From assembly GCF_018904615.1 (NCBI RefSeq), contig NZ_JADCNH010000018.1:1-64000 (forward strand): a stretch of 64,000 nucleotides of DNA, read 5' to 3'. Source of the stretch: Verticiella alkaliphila (GTDB lineage: Bacteria > Pseudomonadota > Gammaproteobacteria > Burkholderiales > Burkholderiaceae_B). Each line of letters starts with the position of its first letter. Positions within the stretch are counted from its first letter, which is position 1. A program made the translations under genes and the position numbers. Shown here in pieces: positions 8,999 to 16,425 of the stretch. The notes beneath the pieces were generated by a model. That model searched no databases, was not told the origin of the DNA, and was given only the letters and a program-made list of their open reading frames with translations.

Positions 8999-9373
8999 GT
9001 GGATGCCCGCCTCTTGCATGCGATCGCGGCCGTGGAGTCCGGCTTCAATGCGAGTGCCGTCAGTGCGCCGAACCGCAACGGCACGCACGACATCGGCCTC
9101 ATGCAGATCAATTCGGCGTGGCTGCCGCGACTGGCCAGCTTTGGCATCGATGCGCGTCGCTTGCGCGAACCCTGTGTGTCGGCCTATGTCGGGGCCTGGA
9201 TCCTGGCGGACAACATCCGCCGCCATGGCCCAGTCTGGCGCGCCGTGGGAGCCTACAACGCGCGCTCGCCGGCGCACCAGCGCGTGTACGTGGACAAGGT
9301 CCAGCGCGCGCTGGTGCAGGTGAGTGTGTCTAGCGGCGCTGCAGGCCCGGGATCAGTTGTTCCAGTCCGCTGA
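8999..9373 (+). CDS. Lytic transglycosylase domain (PilT/VirB1-like), C-terminal part of a split gene
   Basis: The domain has the SLT signature: RLLHAIAAVESGFN with the catalytic Glu, then GLMQINSAWLP and a late VGAYNARSP motif. Such small transglycosylases (PilT of R64, VirB1 of type IV secretion) open peptidoglycan locally so the pilus can cross the wall. GTG 8999 is only the first in-frame start codon. Meaningful sequence extends upstream in this frame to about 8957 (PEVAACLTAAAAHHR), where it meets the signal-peptide frame. The intact gene would run from 8625 to 9373, about 250 residues. Its 3' end overlaps the convergent gene at 9330 by 44 bp. Confidence 0.78.
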   Translation: MDARLLHAIAAVESGFNASAVSAPNRNGTHDIGLMQINSAWLPRLASFGIDARRLREPCVSAYVGAWILADNIRRHGPVWRAVGAYNARSPAHQRVYVDKVQRALVQVSVSSGAAGPGSVVPVR

Positions 9374-10019
9374 GGCCCGAGGATGCGGGCACCGCAAAGC
9401 GCGAAGCGGCAGGCCGTGTGCGATCCAGGCTCGTGAGCTCGTAGTGCTTGCCAAAGCGCAGCAGCCCCAGGCCGCGCTGGTCCAGCGTCTGCATGAGGGC
9501 CTGGCCACCGCTGTTGTCCACGCCACTGGATTGCTGGAAGGCAAGCGCCGCCTGACCGAAGTTCCGCGTGAGCTCGGCCACCTCGGCGTCGCGCGTGAGC
9601 ACGACCTCTTCGGTGCGTTGCTGCCCGCTGCGATCGATGTAGGTGAGCCGGTGGATGGTGCCGCGCACGCCGCCTACGGTTTGCGCGCGGCCCGTGTCCT
9701 CGAGCGACACGAGTCGCTGGATATCTTCGCTGCCGGTGGCGAACTGGCTGCGGCCCCCGCCCTGTGCCTGCAACAGCCCGGCCACCGCGCCGCCGGAGAC
9801 GACGATCGGCTGGCCTGCCGCGGCGGTCACGGCATAGAGCTGCCCCTGGCGGGAGATGAGGTGGATCCCGGGACGGCGCTCGTCCTGAAGCCGCAATTGC
9901 GGGCCGTCGTATTCCAGGATGAAGGTCTTGTCGCCGCCCTGGATCACGGCCTTGCCCGCGGCGAGGACAGCCAGGGGCGAAAGGAGCAGGGCGGCGAGCG
10001 TGGTGCGGATCACGGACAT
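9330..10019 (-). CDS. Exported protein of unknown function
   Basis: I do not recognise this family. The 229-residue product starts with a clear signal peptide (MSVIRTTLAALLLSPLAVLA), so the mature protein should be periplasmic or outside. The mature part is rich in short beta-strand-like segments (KTFILEYDG, LRLQDE, GQLYAVTAAAGQPIVV) and has no cysteines, which suggests a beta-rich fold; the C-terminus (LSGLEQLIPGLQRR) is amphipathic. It lies 29 bp behind the gene at 10049 and is probably co-transcribed with it. It is transcribed toward the pilus operon and its 3' end overlaps the transglycosylase. A link with pilus or wall work is only suggested by position. Confidence 0.66.
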   Translation of the reverse strand: MSVIRTTLAALLLSPLAVLAAGKAVIQGGDKTFILEYDGPQLRLQDERRPGIHLISRQGQLYAVTAAAGQPIVVSGGAVAGLLQAQGGGRSQFATGSEDIQRLVSLEDTGRAQTVGGVRGTIHRLTYIDRSGQQRTEEVVLTRDAEVAELTRNFGQAALAFQQSSGVDNSGGQALMQTLDQRGLGLLRFGKHYELTSLDRTRPAASRFAVPASSGLSGLEQLIPGLQRR

Positions 10020-10048
10020 GCGGGGTGATCTCCGTCAATAAGGAAAGG

Positions 10049-10387
10049 TCAGGAACTGAAGAAGGCGAACAGCGCGAAACACAGCGCGGCGAGCGCCGTG
10101 CCAAAGCCGATCATGGCCAGCGAATGCGCGCGCCGGATCTGCTGTTGGGCGGCCAGCGCGCTGGTGTTGAGCGCCTGGAGTGTTTCCTGCAGCTGTTCGG
10201 CGAGTTCGCGGATGCGTTCGGCATTCTGCGTCGAGGCGGCCTGCAGTTCGGTAATCTGCTGTTGCAGCTCGGCAGGGTTCACCTCGCCATCGGCCGGGCG
10301 GCGGCGAGTGAATGCGGGGATGGCCGCGCTGACGATGCTGGCCACGTGCGGCAGTATCAGCTTGGCGGCCGGGATCCATACAGCCAT
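10049..10387 (-). CDS. Small membrane protein with coiled coil, unknown function
   Basis: A 112-residue protein with a hydrophobic N-terminal helix (AAKLILPHVASIVSAAIPAF), a central heptad-like Gln/Glu/Ala-rich stretch that should form a coiled coil (ELQQQITELQAASTQNAERI), and a C-terminal membrane segment (LAMIGFGTALAALCFALFAF). Such coiled-coil plus tail-anchor proteins are common and I cannot assign a family. It appears to head a two-gene minus-strand unit with the exported protein at 9330. The 179 bp between this gene and purC (10388-10566) hold no further gene that I can support and presumably carry both promoters. Confidence 0.66.
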   Translation of the reverse strand: MAVWIPAAKLILPHVASIVSAAIPAFTRRRPADGEVNPAELQQQITELQAASTQNAERIRELAEQLQETLQALNTSALAAQQQIRRAHSLAMIGFGTALAALCFALFAFFSS

Positions 10388-10566
10388 GGTGTCTCCTGGT
10401 ACGTAGTGCCCGGTCTCACGCAGCGATCATAGCGGGCGCACCGCGCGGCTTACAGCAGCAAGTGTGCCCGATTGCAAGCGGCCTGCTGGGGCGGCGCGCG
10501 TCTCGGCGCGCCCGGGCGCCGGCCGAATTGCAGTAAGCTAGAGCCCGTCCGCGCCCGCGCGCGGGC

Positions 10567-11499
10567 ATGATTTCGCCGTTTTCACCCGCCACTAGCTCTC
10601 CATCCGTGACCTCTGTCCTGCACCAATCCCACATCACGTCCCTGCCGCTGCTCGCACGCGGCAAGGTCCGCGACATGTATGCCGTCGGCGAGGACAAGCT
10701 CCTCATCGTCACTTCTGATCGCCTGTCCGCGTTCGATGTCGTCCTGGACGATCCCATCCCGGGCAAGGGCGCGGTGCTCACGGCACTGACGGATTTCTGG
10801 CTCAAGCGACTGGCGCATGTGGTGCCCAACCACGCCACCGACGTGGCCGCCGAGGACGTGGTCGCGCCGGAAGAGCGTGATCAGGTCGTCGGACGCGCCG
10901 TCGTGGTCAAGCGCCTGAAGCCCATCCTCGTGGAAGCCGTGGTTCGCGGCTACCTGATCGGGTCGGGCTGGAAGGATTACCAGGAGACGGGGGCCGTGTG
11001 CGGCATCGCGCTGCCGGCCGGTCTCGTGCAGGCCCAGCGCTTGCCCGAGCCGATCTTCACGCCGGCGGCCAAGGCCGAGATCGGTGCCCATGACGAGAAC
11101 GTGAGCTTCGCCTACGTGGAAGACGCCATCGGCGCCGAGCTCGCTGCCCGCATCCGCGACGTGTCGATCGCGTTGTACAACGAAGCTTCTGCCTTTGCCG
11201 CCGAGCGCGGCATCATCATCGCGGATACCAAGTTCGAGTTCGGCCTGGACGAGGACGGCACGCTGCACCTGATGGACGAAGTGCTCACGCCGGATTCCTC
11301 GCGCTTCTGGCCGGCCGACAGCTATCGCGAAGGCACGAGCCCGCCCTCGTTCGACAAGCAATTCGTGCGCGACTGGCTGGAGACGCAACCCTGGGACAAG
11401 ACGGCGCCTGCGCCGCGTCTGCCCAAGGACATCCTCGAGCGCACCGCGGCCAAGTATCGCGAAGCGCTGGACAAGCTCACCGGCGCCGACGCCGCCTGA
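10567..11499 (+). CDS. purC: PurC, SAICAR synthetase
   Basis: Phosphoribosylaminoimidazole-succinocarboxamide synthase, the ATP-dependent step that joins aspartate to CAIR in de novo purine synthesis. The motifs are clear: [41 protein letters not shown] and the metal/aspartate region LIMDE-like [17 protein letters not shown]. At up to 310 residues it is of the longer bacterial type. ATG 10567 gives an N-terminus ([13 protein letters not shown]) that looks like an untranslated leader; GTG 10606 ([16 protein letters not shown]) fits homologues better and may be the real start. It leads a purine cluster with purE and purK, interrupted by two other genes. Confidence 0.95.
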   Translation: MISPFSPATSSPSVTSVLHQSHITSLPLLARGKVRDMYAVGEDKLLIVTSDRLSAFDVVLDDPIPGKGAVLTALTDFWLKRLAHVVPNHATDVAAEDVVAPEERDQVVGRAVVVKRLKPILVEAVVRGYLIGSGWKDYQETGAVCGIALPAGLVQAQRLPEPIFTPAAKAEIGAHDENVSFAYVEDAIGAELAARIRDVSIALYNEASAFAAERGIIIADTKFEFGLDEDGTLHLMDEVLTPDSSRFWPADSYREGTSPPSFDKQFVRDWLETQPWDKTAPAPRLPKDILERTAAKYREALDKLTGADAA

Positions 11500-11521
11500 G
11501 CGTGTGGCGGGTCCACGCACG

Positions 11522-11854
11522 ATGACCCCAGCGGATCAGGCCGGGGGCCGCGCCGAGGTCGTGACCCCGCTGCTTGGCAGCGCGGTGCTCGCCGTCGTCG
11601 CAAGCGCCGTCTGGTATTTGTCCCCACTTGCGCTGGGCTTCGCCTCGTGGCCCAGCCATCCGATGCTGGCGGCGATCGCGCGGGGCGCCTTCCAGGCATC
11701 TTACTTCGTAGGTATTCCGGCCTTGCTCGCCTGCCCCGTCATCGGCATGGCCCTGGCATTGAGCGGGCGGCGCGTGGCGGCGATGCGCGTCGTGCGCATC
11801 ACCTTTGCGAGCTTCGCGGCCTGCGTGGCCCTCGTTGTCCTGCTGGTGAACTGA
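11522..11854 (+). CDS. Small multi-pass membrane protein, unknown function
   Basis: About 110 residues with three predicted membrane segments (SAVLAVVASAVWYLSPLALG; GAFQASYFVGIPALLACPVI; ITFASFAACVALVVLLVN). No family is recognised. A GTG at 11504 could extend it by six residues; the ATG at 11522 is preferred for simplicity. It follows purC by 22 bp on the same strand and could be co-transcribed with it, but nothing in the sequence suggests a purine role. Its 3' end faces the minus-strand thioredoxin-like gene 37 bp away. Confidence 0.6.
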   Translation: MTPADQAGGRAEVVTPLLGSAVLAVVASAVWYLSPLALGFASWPSHPMLAAIARGAFQASYFVGIPALLACPVIGMALALSGRRVAAMRVVRITFASFAACVALVVLLVN

Positions 11855-11891
11855 GCCCGGTGCGGCCGTGTGCCTGCCGGGCGGCCGCGTG

Positions 11892-12539
11892 TCAGAACAA
11901 CAGCGTCGAGAGCCGGCGGCGGTAGGCCGAGACCACGGCAGGTTGGTCCGCCGCCTTCTCGAATACCGTCAGCAGCGTCTTGCGACCGACGTCGTCCTGG
12001 AAGGTGCGATCGCGCGCCACGATCTCCAGCAATTCGTCCATGGCGGCTTCCCACGCGCCCCGCGCGATGCGTTGCTCGGCGAGCGCGAGGCGCGCCGCGA
12101 GATCGCCCGGGCTCGCCTGCACCGTCGCGGCCAGGGCGAGTTCCTCGTCAGAAGCCGGGTCCGGTTGCGGCACTTCGGGTTCGGCGGGTGCTTCTTCCTC
12201 AGCCGCGGCGTCATCCGCAGGGGGCACGAAGCGATCGAGGAATGCCCGCAGTTCGCCGTCCGGCAGCACGCCCATGAAGTGATCCACCGGCCGGCCATCG
12301 ACGAAGGCGACGACGAACGGAATGCTGCGCACCTGAAAGTGCTGGGTGATCTCGGGATTCTCGTCGGCGTTCAGCTTGGCCAGGCGAAAGCGGCCGGCAT
12401 AGTCCTGCTCGAGTTGCTCGAGCTGCGGGCCGAGCGTCTTGCAGGGGCCGCACCAGGGCGCCCAGAACTGCAGGACGACCGGCACTTGCTGCGAGGCGCG
12501 CAGCACCTCGGTCTCGAAATTCTCCAGGGTGATGTCCAT
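11892..12539 (-). CDS. cnoX: CnoX/YbbN-type thioredoxin with TPR-like C-terminus
   Basis: A 215-residue protein. The N-terminal thioredoxin fold carries WAPWCGPCKTLGPQLEQLEQ with a full CxxC, then FQVRSIPFVVAFVDGRPVDHF with the cis-Pro. After an acidic Pro/Glu linker (around residues 110-135) comes a helical TPR-like domain (LAARLALAEQRIARGAWEAAMDELL). This is the CnoX layout: a holdase that protects proteins from oxidation and hands them to DnaK or GroEL in species studied. ATG 12539 starts directly before the thioredoxin fold; the frame continues upstream into the promoter region without homology. It is transcribed divergently from purE. Confidence 0.88.
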   Translation of the reverse strand: MDITLENFETEVLRASQQVPVVLQFWAPWCGPCKTLGPQLEQLEQDYAGRFRLAKLNADENPEITQHFQVRSIPFVVAFVDGRPVDHFMGVLPDGELRAFLDRFVPPADDAAAEEEAPAEPEVPQPDPASDEELALAATVQASPGDLAARLALAEQRIARGAWEAAMDELLEIVARDRTFQDDVGRKTLLTVFEKAADQPAVVSAYRRRLSTLLF

Positions 12540-12695
12540 CGTGTCTTCCCATGCAGTGGTGGCCGCGGGCGCCGGGTGGCGAAAGGCGTGTCGGCGCGCT
12601 GGCAGCGCAAGGACCGAAGCATACCGTGCCCCAGGTAAAATGGCGGTCTTCACGCGGGTTTGCCCCGCCTCCTTCTTTCTAGCACAGAGTCAACC

Positions 12696-13199
12696 ATGGA
12701 TAACGCTCGCACCCCGCCCGTGATCGGCGTCGTGATGGGATCGTCCAGCGATTGGGACGTCATGCAGCATGCCGTCGCCATCCTGGATGAATTCGCCGTG
12801 CCGTATGAAACCCGCGTGGTGTCGGCCCACCGCATGCCGCTCGACATGGTGGATTACGGCGGCCAGGCGCGCGCTCGCGGCCTGCGCGGCATCATCGCCG
12901 GCGCGGGTGGGGCTGCCCACCTGCCGGGCATGCTCGCCGCGCTCACGCCGGTGCCCGTGTTCGGGGTGCCGGTGCCGTCGCGTTATCTGCGCGGCGAGGA
13001 TTCGTTGCTCTCCATCGTGCAGATGCCCAAGGGCGTGCCTGTCGCGACCTTCGCCATCGGCGAGGCGGGCGCGGCCAACGCCGCGCTGCACGTGATCGCC
13101 ACCCTGGCCACCACGGACGCGGCGCTGGCCGAGCGCCTGGATGCGTTCCGCGCGCGCCAGACGGCTGCGGCACGCGGCATGATGGTGCCGCCCCAATGA
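12696..13199 (+). CDS. purE: PurE, N5-CAIR mutase
   Basis: A 167-residue catalytic subunit of phosphoribosylaminoimidazole carboxylase of the bacterial mutase type. It converts N5-CAIR, made by PurK, to CAIR. Diagnostic motifs are IGVVMGSSSDWDVM for phosphate binding, VVSAHRMP with the catalytic His, and the Gly-rich GIIAGAGGAAHLPGMLA. The start ATG at 12696 gives the standard N-terminus. The stop overlaps a purK ATG (ATGA at 13196-13199), so the two are coupled. A TAAAAT hexamer at about 12636-12641 may be part of the promoter, but no convincing -35 was found. Confidence 0.96.
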   Translation: MDNARTPPVIGVVMGSSSDWDVMQHAVAILDEFAVPYETRVVSAHRMPLDMVDYGGQARARGLRGIIAGAGGAAHLPGMLAALTPVPVFGVPVPSRYLRGEDSLLSIVQMPKGVPVATFAIGEAGAANAALHVIATLATTDAALAERLDAFRARQTAAARGMMVPPQ

Positions 13200-14376
13200 G
13201 CCAGACGACCTTGATCGCCCCTGGCCAGTGGCTGGGCATCCTGGGCGCGGCCAGTTGGGCCGCATGTTCTGTCACGCCGCCCAGGTGATGGGCTATCGCG
13301 TGGCCGTGCTGGATCCCGATGCGGACAGCCCGGCGGGCGCCGTGGCTGATCGTCACCTGCGTGCTGCCTACACCGATGAAGCCGCGCTCGACGAGCTCGC
13401 CGCCCTGTGCGAGGCGGTCACCACGGAATTCGAGAACGTGCCGGCCGAGAGCCTGCGCCGCCTGGCTGCCGCCGGACGGCGCGTCGGCCCGGCGGCGGAC
13501 GCAGTCGCCGTGACGCAGGACCGCATTGCGGAGAAGACGTTCGTGGCCTCGCTCGGCATTCCCGTCGCCCCGCACATTGCCGTGCGCAGCGTCGAGGATC
13601 TCGCGGCGCCGCCCGCCCATCTCTTTCCTGGCATCCTGAAGCTCGCGCGGTTGGGCTATGACGGCAAGGGCCAGGCCCTGGTCGATTCCGCCGACGCCGC
13701 GCGCGAGGCCTTCGTGCGGTTCGGCAGCGCCCCTTGCGTGCTGGAGGCGCGCCTGCCGCTGGCCTACGAGATCTCGGTGGTCGTGGCCCGTGGCTTCGAT
13801 GGCGAGACCGCGGCCTTTCCCGTCTCGCGCAACGAGCATCGGGGCGGAATCCTCGCCGTGTCGTGCGCGCCGGCCCCGGCCCTGCCCGAACGCGTGGCCG
13901 ACGAGGTGGCGCGCATGGGCCGCGCGATCGCGCTGGGTCTGGACTATCACGGCGTGCTGTGCGTGGAGTTCTTCGTGCTCGAGGACGGCAGCCTGGTCGT
14001 CAACGAAATGGCGCCACGGCCACACAACAGCGGGCACTACACCATCGAGGCCTGCGCGAGCAGCCAGTTCGCCCAGCAGGCCCGGGTCCTGGCGGGGCTG
14101 CCGCTGGGCGCGCCCGCCGCGCTCGCGCCGTCGGTCATGCTCAATGTGCTGGGCGACGTCTGGTTCGAGAACGGCGTGCGCCGCGAACCGGATTGGGCCG
14201 CCGTGGTCCGCGTGCCTGGTGCCTGCCTGCACCTGTATGGCAAGCGCGAGCCCCGTGTCGGTCGCAAGATGGGCCATGTCACGTGCGTCGCGCCCACGCT
14301 CGCACAGGCCTGGAGCGCCGCACGTGACGTCGGCCAGGCGCTGGGCATCGGCCTGGACGATCAGGCGCCGGCATGA
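13196..14376 (+). CDS. purK: PurK, N5-CAIR synthetase (apparent 1-base frameshift near the start)
   Basis: ATP-grasp enzyme that carboxylates AIR with bicarbonate to N5-CAIR, the substrate of PurE. Most of the protein reads cleanly from about 13249 (GQLGRMFCHAAQVMGYRVAV, later HNSGHYTIEA and ATP-grasp motifs). The natural start, ATG 13196, overlaps the purE stop and encodes MSQTTLIAPGQWLGIL in a different frame, which should continue as GGGQLGRMF. Adding one base to the GGCGCGGCC stretch at 13244-13252 joins the two exactly. As given, translation from 13196 would stop early, while GTG 13228 would give a protein with a damaged nucleotide-binding loop. A sequencing deletion is the likeliest explanation. 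Confidence 0.88.
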
Positions 14377-14402
14377 GTCCGACGGACCGGGAGGGCGAAG
14401 CG

Positions 14403-15487
14403 ATGCCTACGCCGTCTGCCGCCTCATTGCTGGGGCTCGTCGTCCCGCCGGATGCGCGATCGCTCGGTCTGGCCGCGCGCCTGCTCGCCCAGGGCGAGTT
14501 GGTCGCCATGCCGACCGAGACGGTGTATGGGCTTGCGGCCGACGCCACCCAACCCGACGCCGTGGGCAAGATTTTCGCGGCCAAGGGGCGGCCTAACGAC
14601 CATCCGGTCATCGTGCACCTGTTGCCCGATGCGGATCTCTCGGTGTGGGCTGCCCAGGTACCTGCCACCGCGCGGGCGCTCGCTGCTGCTTTCTGGCCCG
14701 GCCCGCTCACGATGATTCTGCCGCGCGCGCTGGTGTCTCGGATGCCCTGACCGGCGGCCAGGACACGGTGGGCCTGCGGTGTCCCGCTCATCCCGTGGCG
14801 CTCGCTCTGCTGCGCGCGTTTCGCGATGCGGGCGGCAGCGGGGCCGTTGCGGCCCCCTCGGCCAATCGGTTCGGCCGCGTGAGCCCGACGCGCGCCGCGC
14901 ATGTCGCAGAGGAGTTCGGCGTTGCCGTGGACCTCATTCTCGATGGCGGTCAGTGCCCCATCGGCATCGAGTCCACGATCGTGGATCTGTCGCGCGAGCG
15001 TCCCGTCCTGCTGCGCCCTGGTCACATTGCACCGGCCGAGCTCGCGGCCGTGATGGGCGACAGCGTCTGGTCGCCGGATGGCACGCTGGCGGCGGGCGCG
15101 CCCACGGCTGGCAAGGATGCCGCCCCTGCCAGCGACGCTCCCCGTGTGCCAGGCGCGCTGGCCGCGCACTACGCGCCGCGCACCCGTCTGCAGCTCGTCC
15201 CGGCGGCCTCGCTCGCGGCCGCGTTGGCGACGGCAGCGAACGCTGGCGAGCAGGTGGCGGTGTGGTCCACCGTCCTGCCCGACGGGCTGGCGAAGCACGC
15301 ATGGCGCGAACGTCCGGCGCTGGCCGCGGGGGCGGCCCACGCCCTGTATGCAGTGCTGCGTGAGCTCGACGCCGGAGGCTTCGACCGGATCCTGGTCGAG
15401 GCGCCGCCCGCCGACCCCGCCTGGGACGCCGTGCGCGATCGCCTGGGGCGTGCTGTCGCCGGATCCGGAGACACGACCGAGTCCTGA
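14403..15487 (+). CDS. Sua5-type threonylcarbamoyl-AMP synthase (apparent 1-base frameshift)
   Basis: This enzyme makes threonylcarbamoyl-AMP from threonine, bicarbonate and ATP for the t6A modification of ANN-decoding tRNAs. The first part (14403-14728) has the YrdC fold: PTETVYGLAADATQPDAVGK, KIFAAKGRPNDHPVIVHL, WPGPLTMILPRA. The second part continues in another frame from about 14729: GVSDALTGGQDTVGLRCP, SANRFGRVSPT, GIESTIVDL, then a Sua5 C-terminal domain after PGALAAHYAPRT. One missing base inside CCGCGCGCGC (14721-14730) explains the break; as given, the frame stops at 14750. The joined protein is about 361 residues, the long Sua5 type. The start has the purine-rich GGGAGGGCGAAG ahead of it; an ATG at 14373 overlapping the purK stop is an alternative. 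Confidence 0.86.
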
Positions 15488-15538
15488 CCGCGCCGGCCTG
15501 CACGTCGCTCGGGCGTGCTGCCAAATGTGCGCAAGTTT

Positions 15539-15605
15539 CTCTTGAAGACATGCGAATCTGCTCGTACCGCTGCGGTGGTCGCAGCGGACGCTATTTCTTC
15601 AAGAG
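15539..15605 (+). promoter_or_regulatory. Leader stem that can mask the ribosome binding site of the FeeM-like gene
   Basis: A perfect 10-bp inverted repeat, CTCTTGAAGA (15539-15548) and TCTTCAAGAG (15596-15605), encloses a second perfect 8-bp hairpin, CCGCTGCG/CGCAGCGG (15567-15574/15580-15587, loop GTGGT). The right arm contains most of the Shine-Dalgarno sequence AAGAGGA (15601-15607), 7 bases before ATG 15615. If transcribed, the structure would block translation until opened. It could alternatively be a DNA operator. Confidence 0.5.
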
Positions 15606-15614
15606 GACATTGTC

Positions 15615-16349
15615 ATGTCAGAACAAACCGAGTTCGAGCGTCGTGCCGGCCTGCTGCCCTTCGCCGAGCAAGTCCCTGAGACCCTGCCTTTCACCGTGCG
15701 CGTCGTCGACGACAGCGACGGCCTCGAGCGCGTCGTGGCCCTGCGCCAGTCGGCGTATGGCCGCCACGTGCCAGAGGTGGCGCGTCACCTGGGGGCGCCA
15801 GAGGTCCACGATCACGATCCGGGCAGTGTGGTCCTCATCGTCGAGTCCAAGCTCGACGGGGCGGCACTCGGCACCATGCGAGTGCAGACCAACCGGTTCG
15901 GGCCGCTCTGGCTGGAGCAATCCGTGCAGTTGCCGGTGTGGCTGCACGGGCAGGTCCTGGCCGAAGCGACACGCCTGGGCGTGTCCCTGGGCGGCGTCGG
16001 GCGGCTGGCCAAGACGGTGCTCTTCAAGGCCTACTTTCTCTTTTGCGTGCAGGCGGGCGTCGACTGGATGGTGATCGCCGGACGTGCTCCTCTGGATCGT
16101 CAGTACGAGGCCTTGCTCTTTCAGGAAGTCTTCCCGGGGCAGGGTTTTCAGCCCATGCAGCACGCTGGCGGCATCCTGCATCGGGTGCTGGCGTTCGAGG
16201 TCGCCACGGCCGAGCGCCGTTGGCGCGAGAATCGACATCCTTTGTATAACTTTGTGTTTCGAACGAGACATCCCGATATCGTGCTGGGAGGAGATTTGAT
16301 TAAGATGGAGGCTTCGCGGGGACTGCTCCAGACCAGTCTGGAGGGATGA
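15615..16349 (+). CDS. FeeM-like N-acyl amino acid synthase (GNAT-fold acyltransferase)
   Basis: A 244-residue protein of the GNAT-fold N-acyltransferase group that includes FeeM and LuxI-like enzymes. Visible features are the early substrate region VVALRQSAYGRHVPEVARHL, the central strand-turn GAALGTMRVQTNRFGPLWLE, the block EATRLGVSLGGVGRLAKTVL containing the conserved Glu/Arg, and ADR-like YEALLFQEVFPGQGF. Members move acyl chains from acyl carrier protein to an amino group, giving N-acyl amino acids or related lipids; the acceptor here is unknown. It has its own structured leader and lies 76 bp before a membrane GGDEF/EAL protein on the same strand, suggesting a shared signalling or envelope role. 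Family confidence is fair; the substrate is not known. Confidence 0.72.
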   Translation: MSEQTEFERRAGLLPFAEQVPETLPFTVRVVDDSDGLERVVALRQSAYGRHVPEVARHLGAPEVHDHDPGSVVLIVESKLDGAALGTMRVQTNRFGPLWLEQSVQLPVWLHGQVLAEATRLGVSLGGVGRLAKTVLFKAYFLFCVQAGVDWMVIAGRAPLDRQYEALLFQEVFPGQGFQPMQHAGGILHRVLAFEVATAERRWRENRHPLYNFVFRTRHPDIVLGGDLIKMEASRGLLQTSLEG

Positions 16350-16425
16350 CGGCCCTGGTGATATCTGCGTGCGCTGGGCCATGTGCCGTCGAAGGCCCGG
16401 TGCGCGATTCACAGTCAGGGTGTAC

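Noticed and set aside
7451-9000. Shufflon at the pilV 3' end
   Set aside because: There are no repeated inversion-site sequences, no alternative C-terminal segments and no Rci-type recombinase; pilV runs straight into the transglycosylase.
15550-16074. A leader peptide starting at ATG 15550 ahead of the FeeM-like gene
   Set aside because: The frame does not stop before the gene but runs on inside it with Arg/Cys-rich content and no ribosome binding site, so it is a shadow of the real gene.
16346-16425. A longer N-terminus for the GGDEF/EAL protein from a GTG at 16369
   Set aside because: The added residues (Arg/Cys-rich) precede a normal start at 16426 and have no family support.
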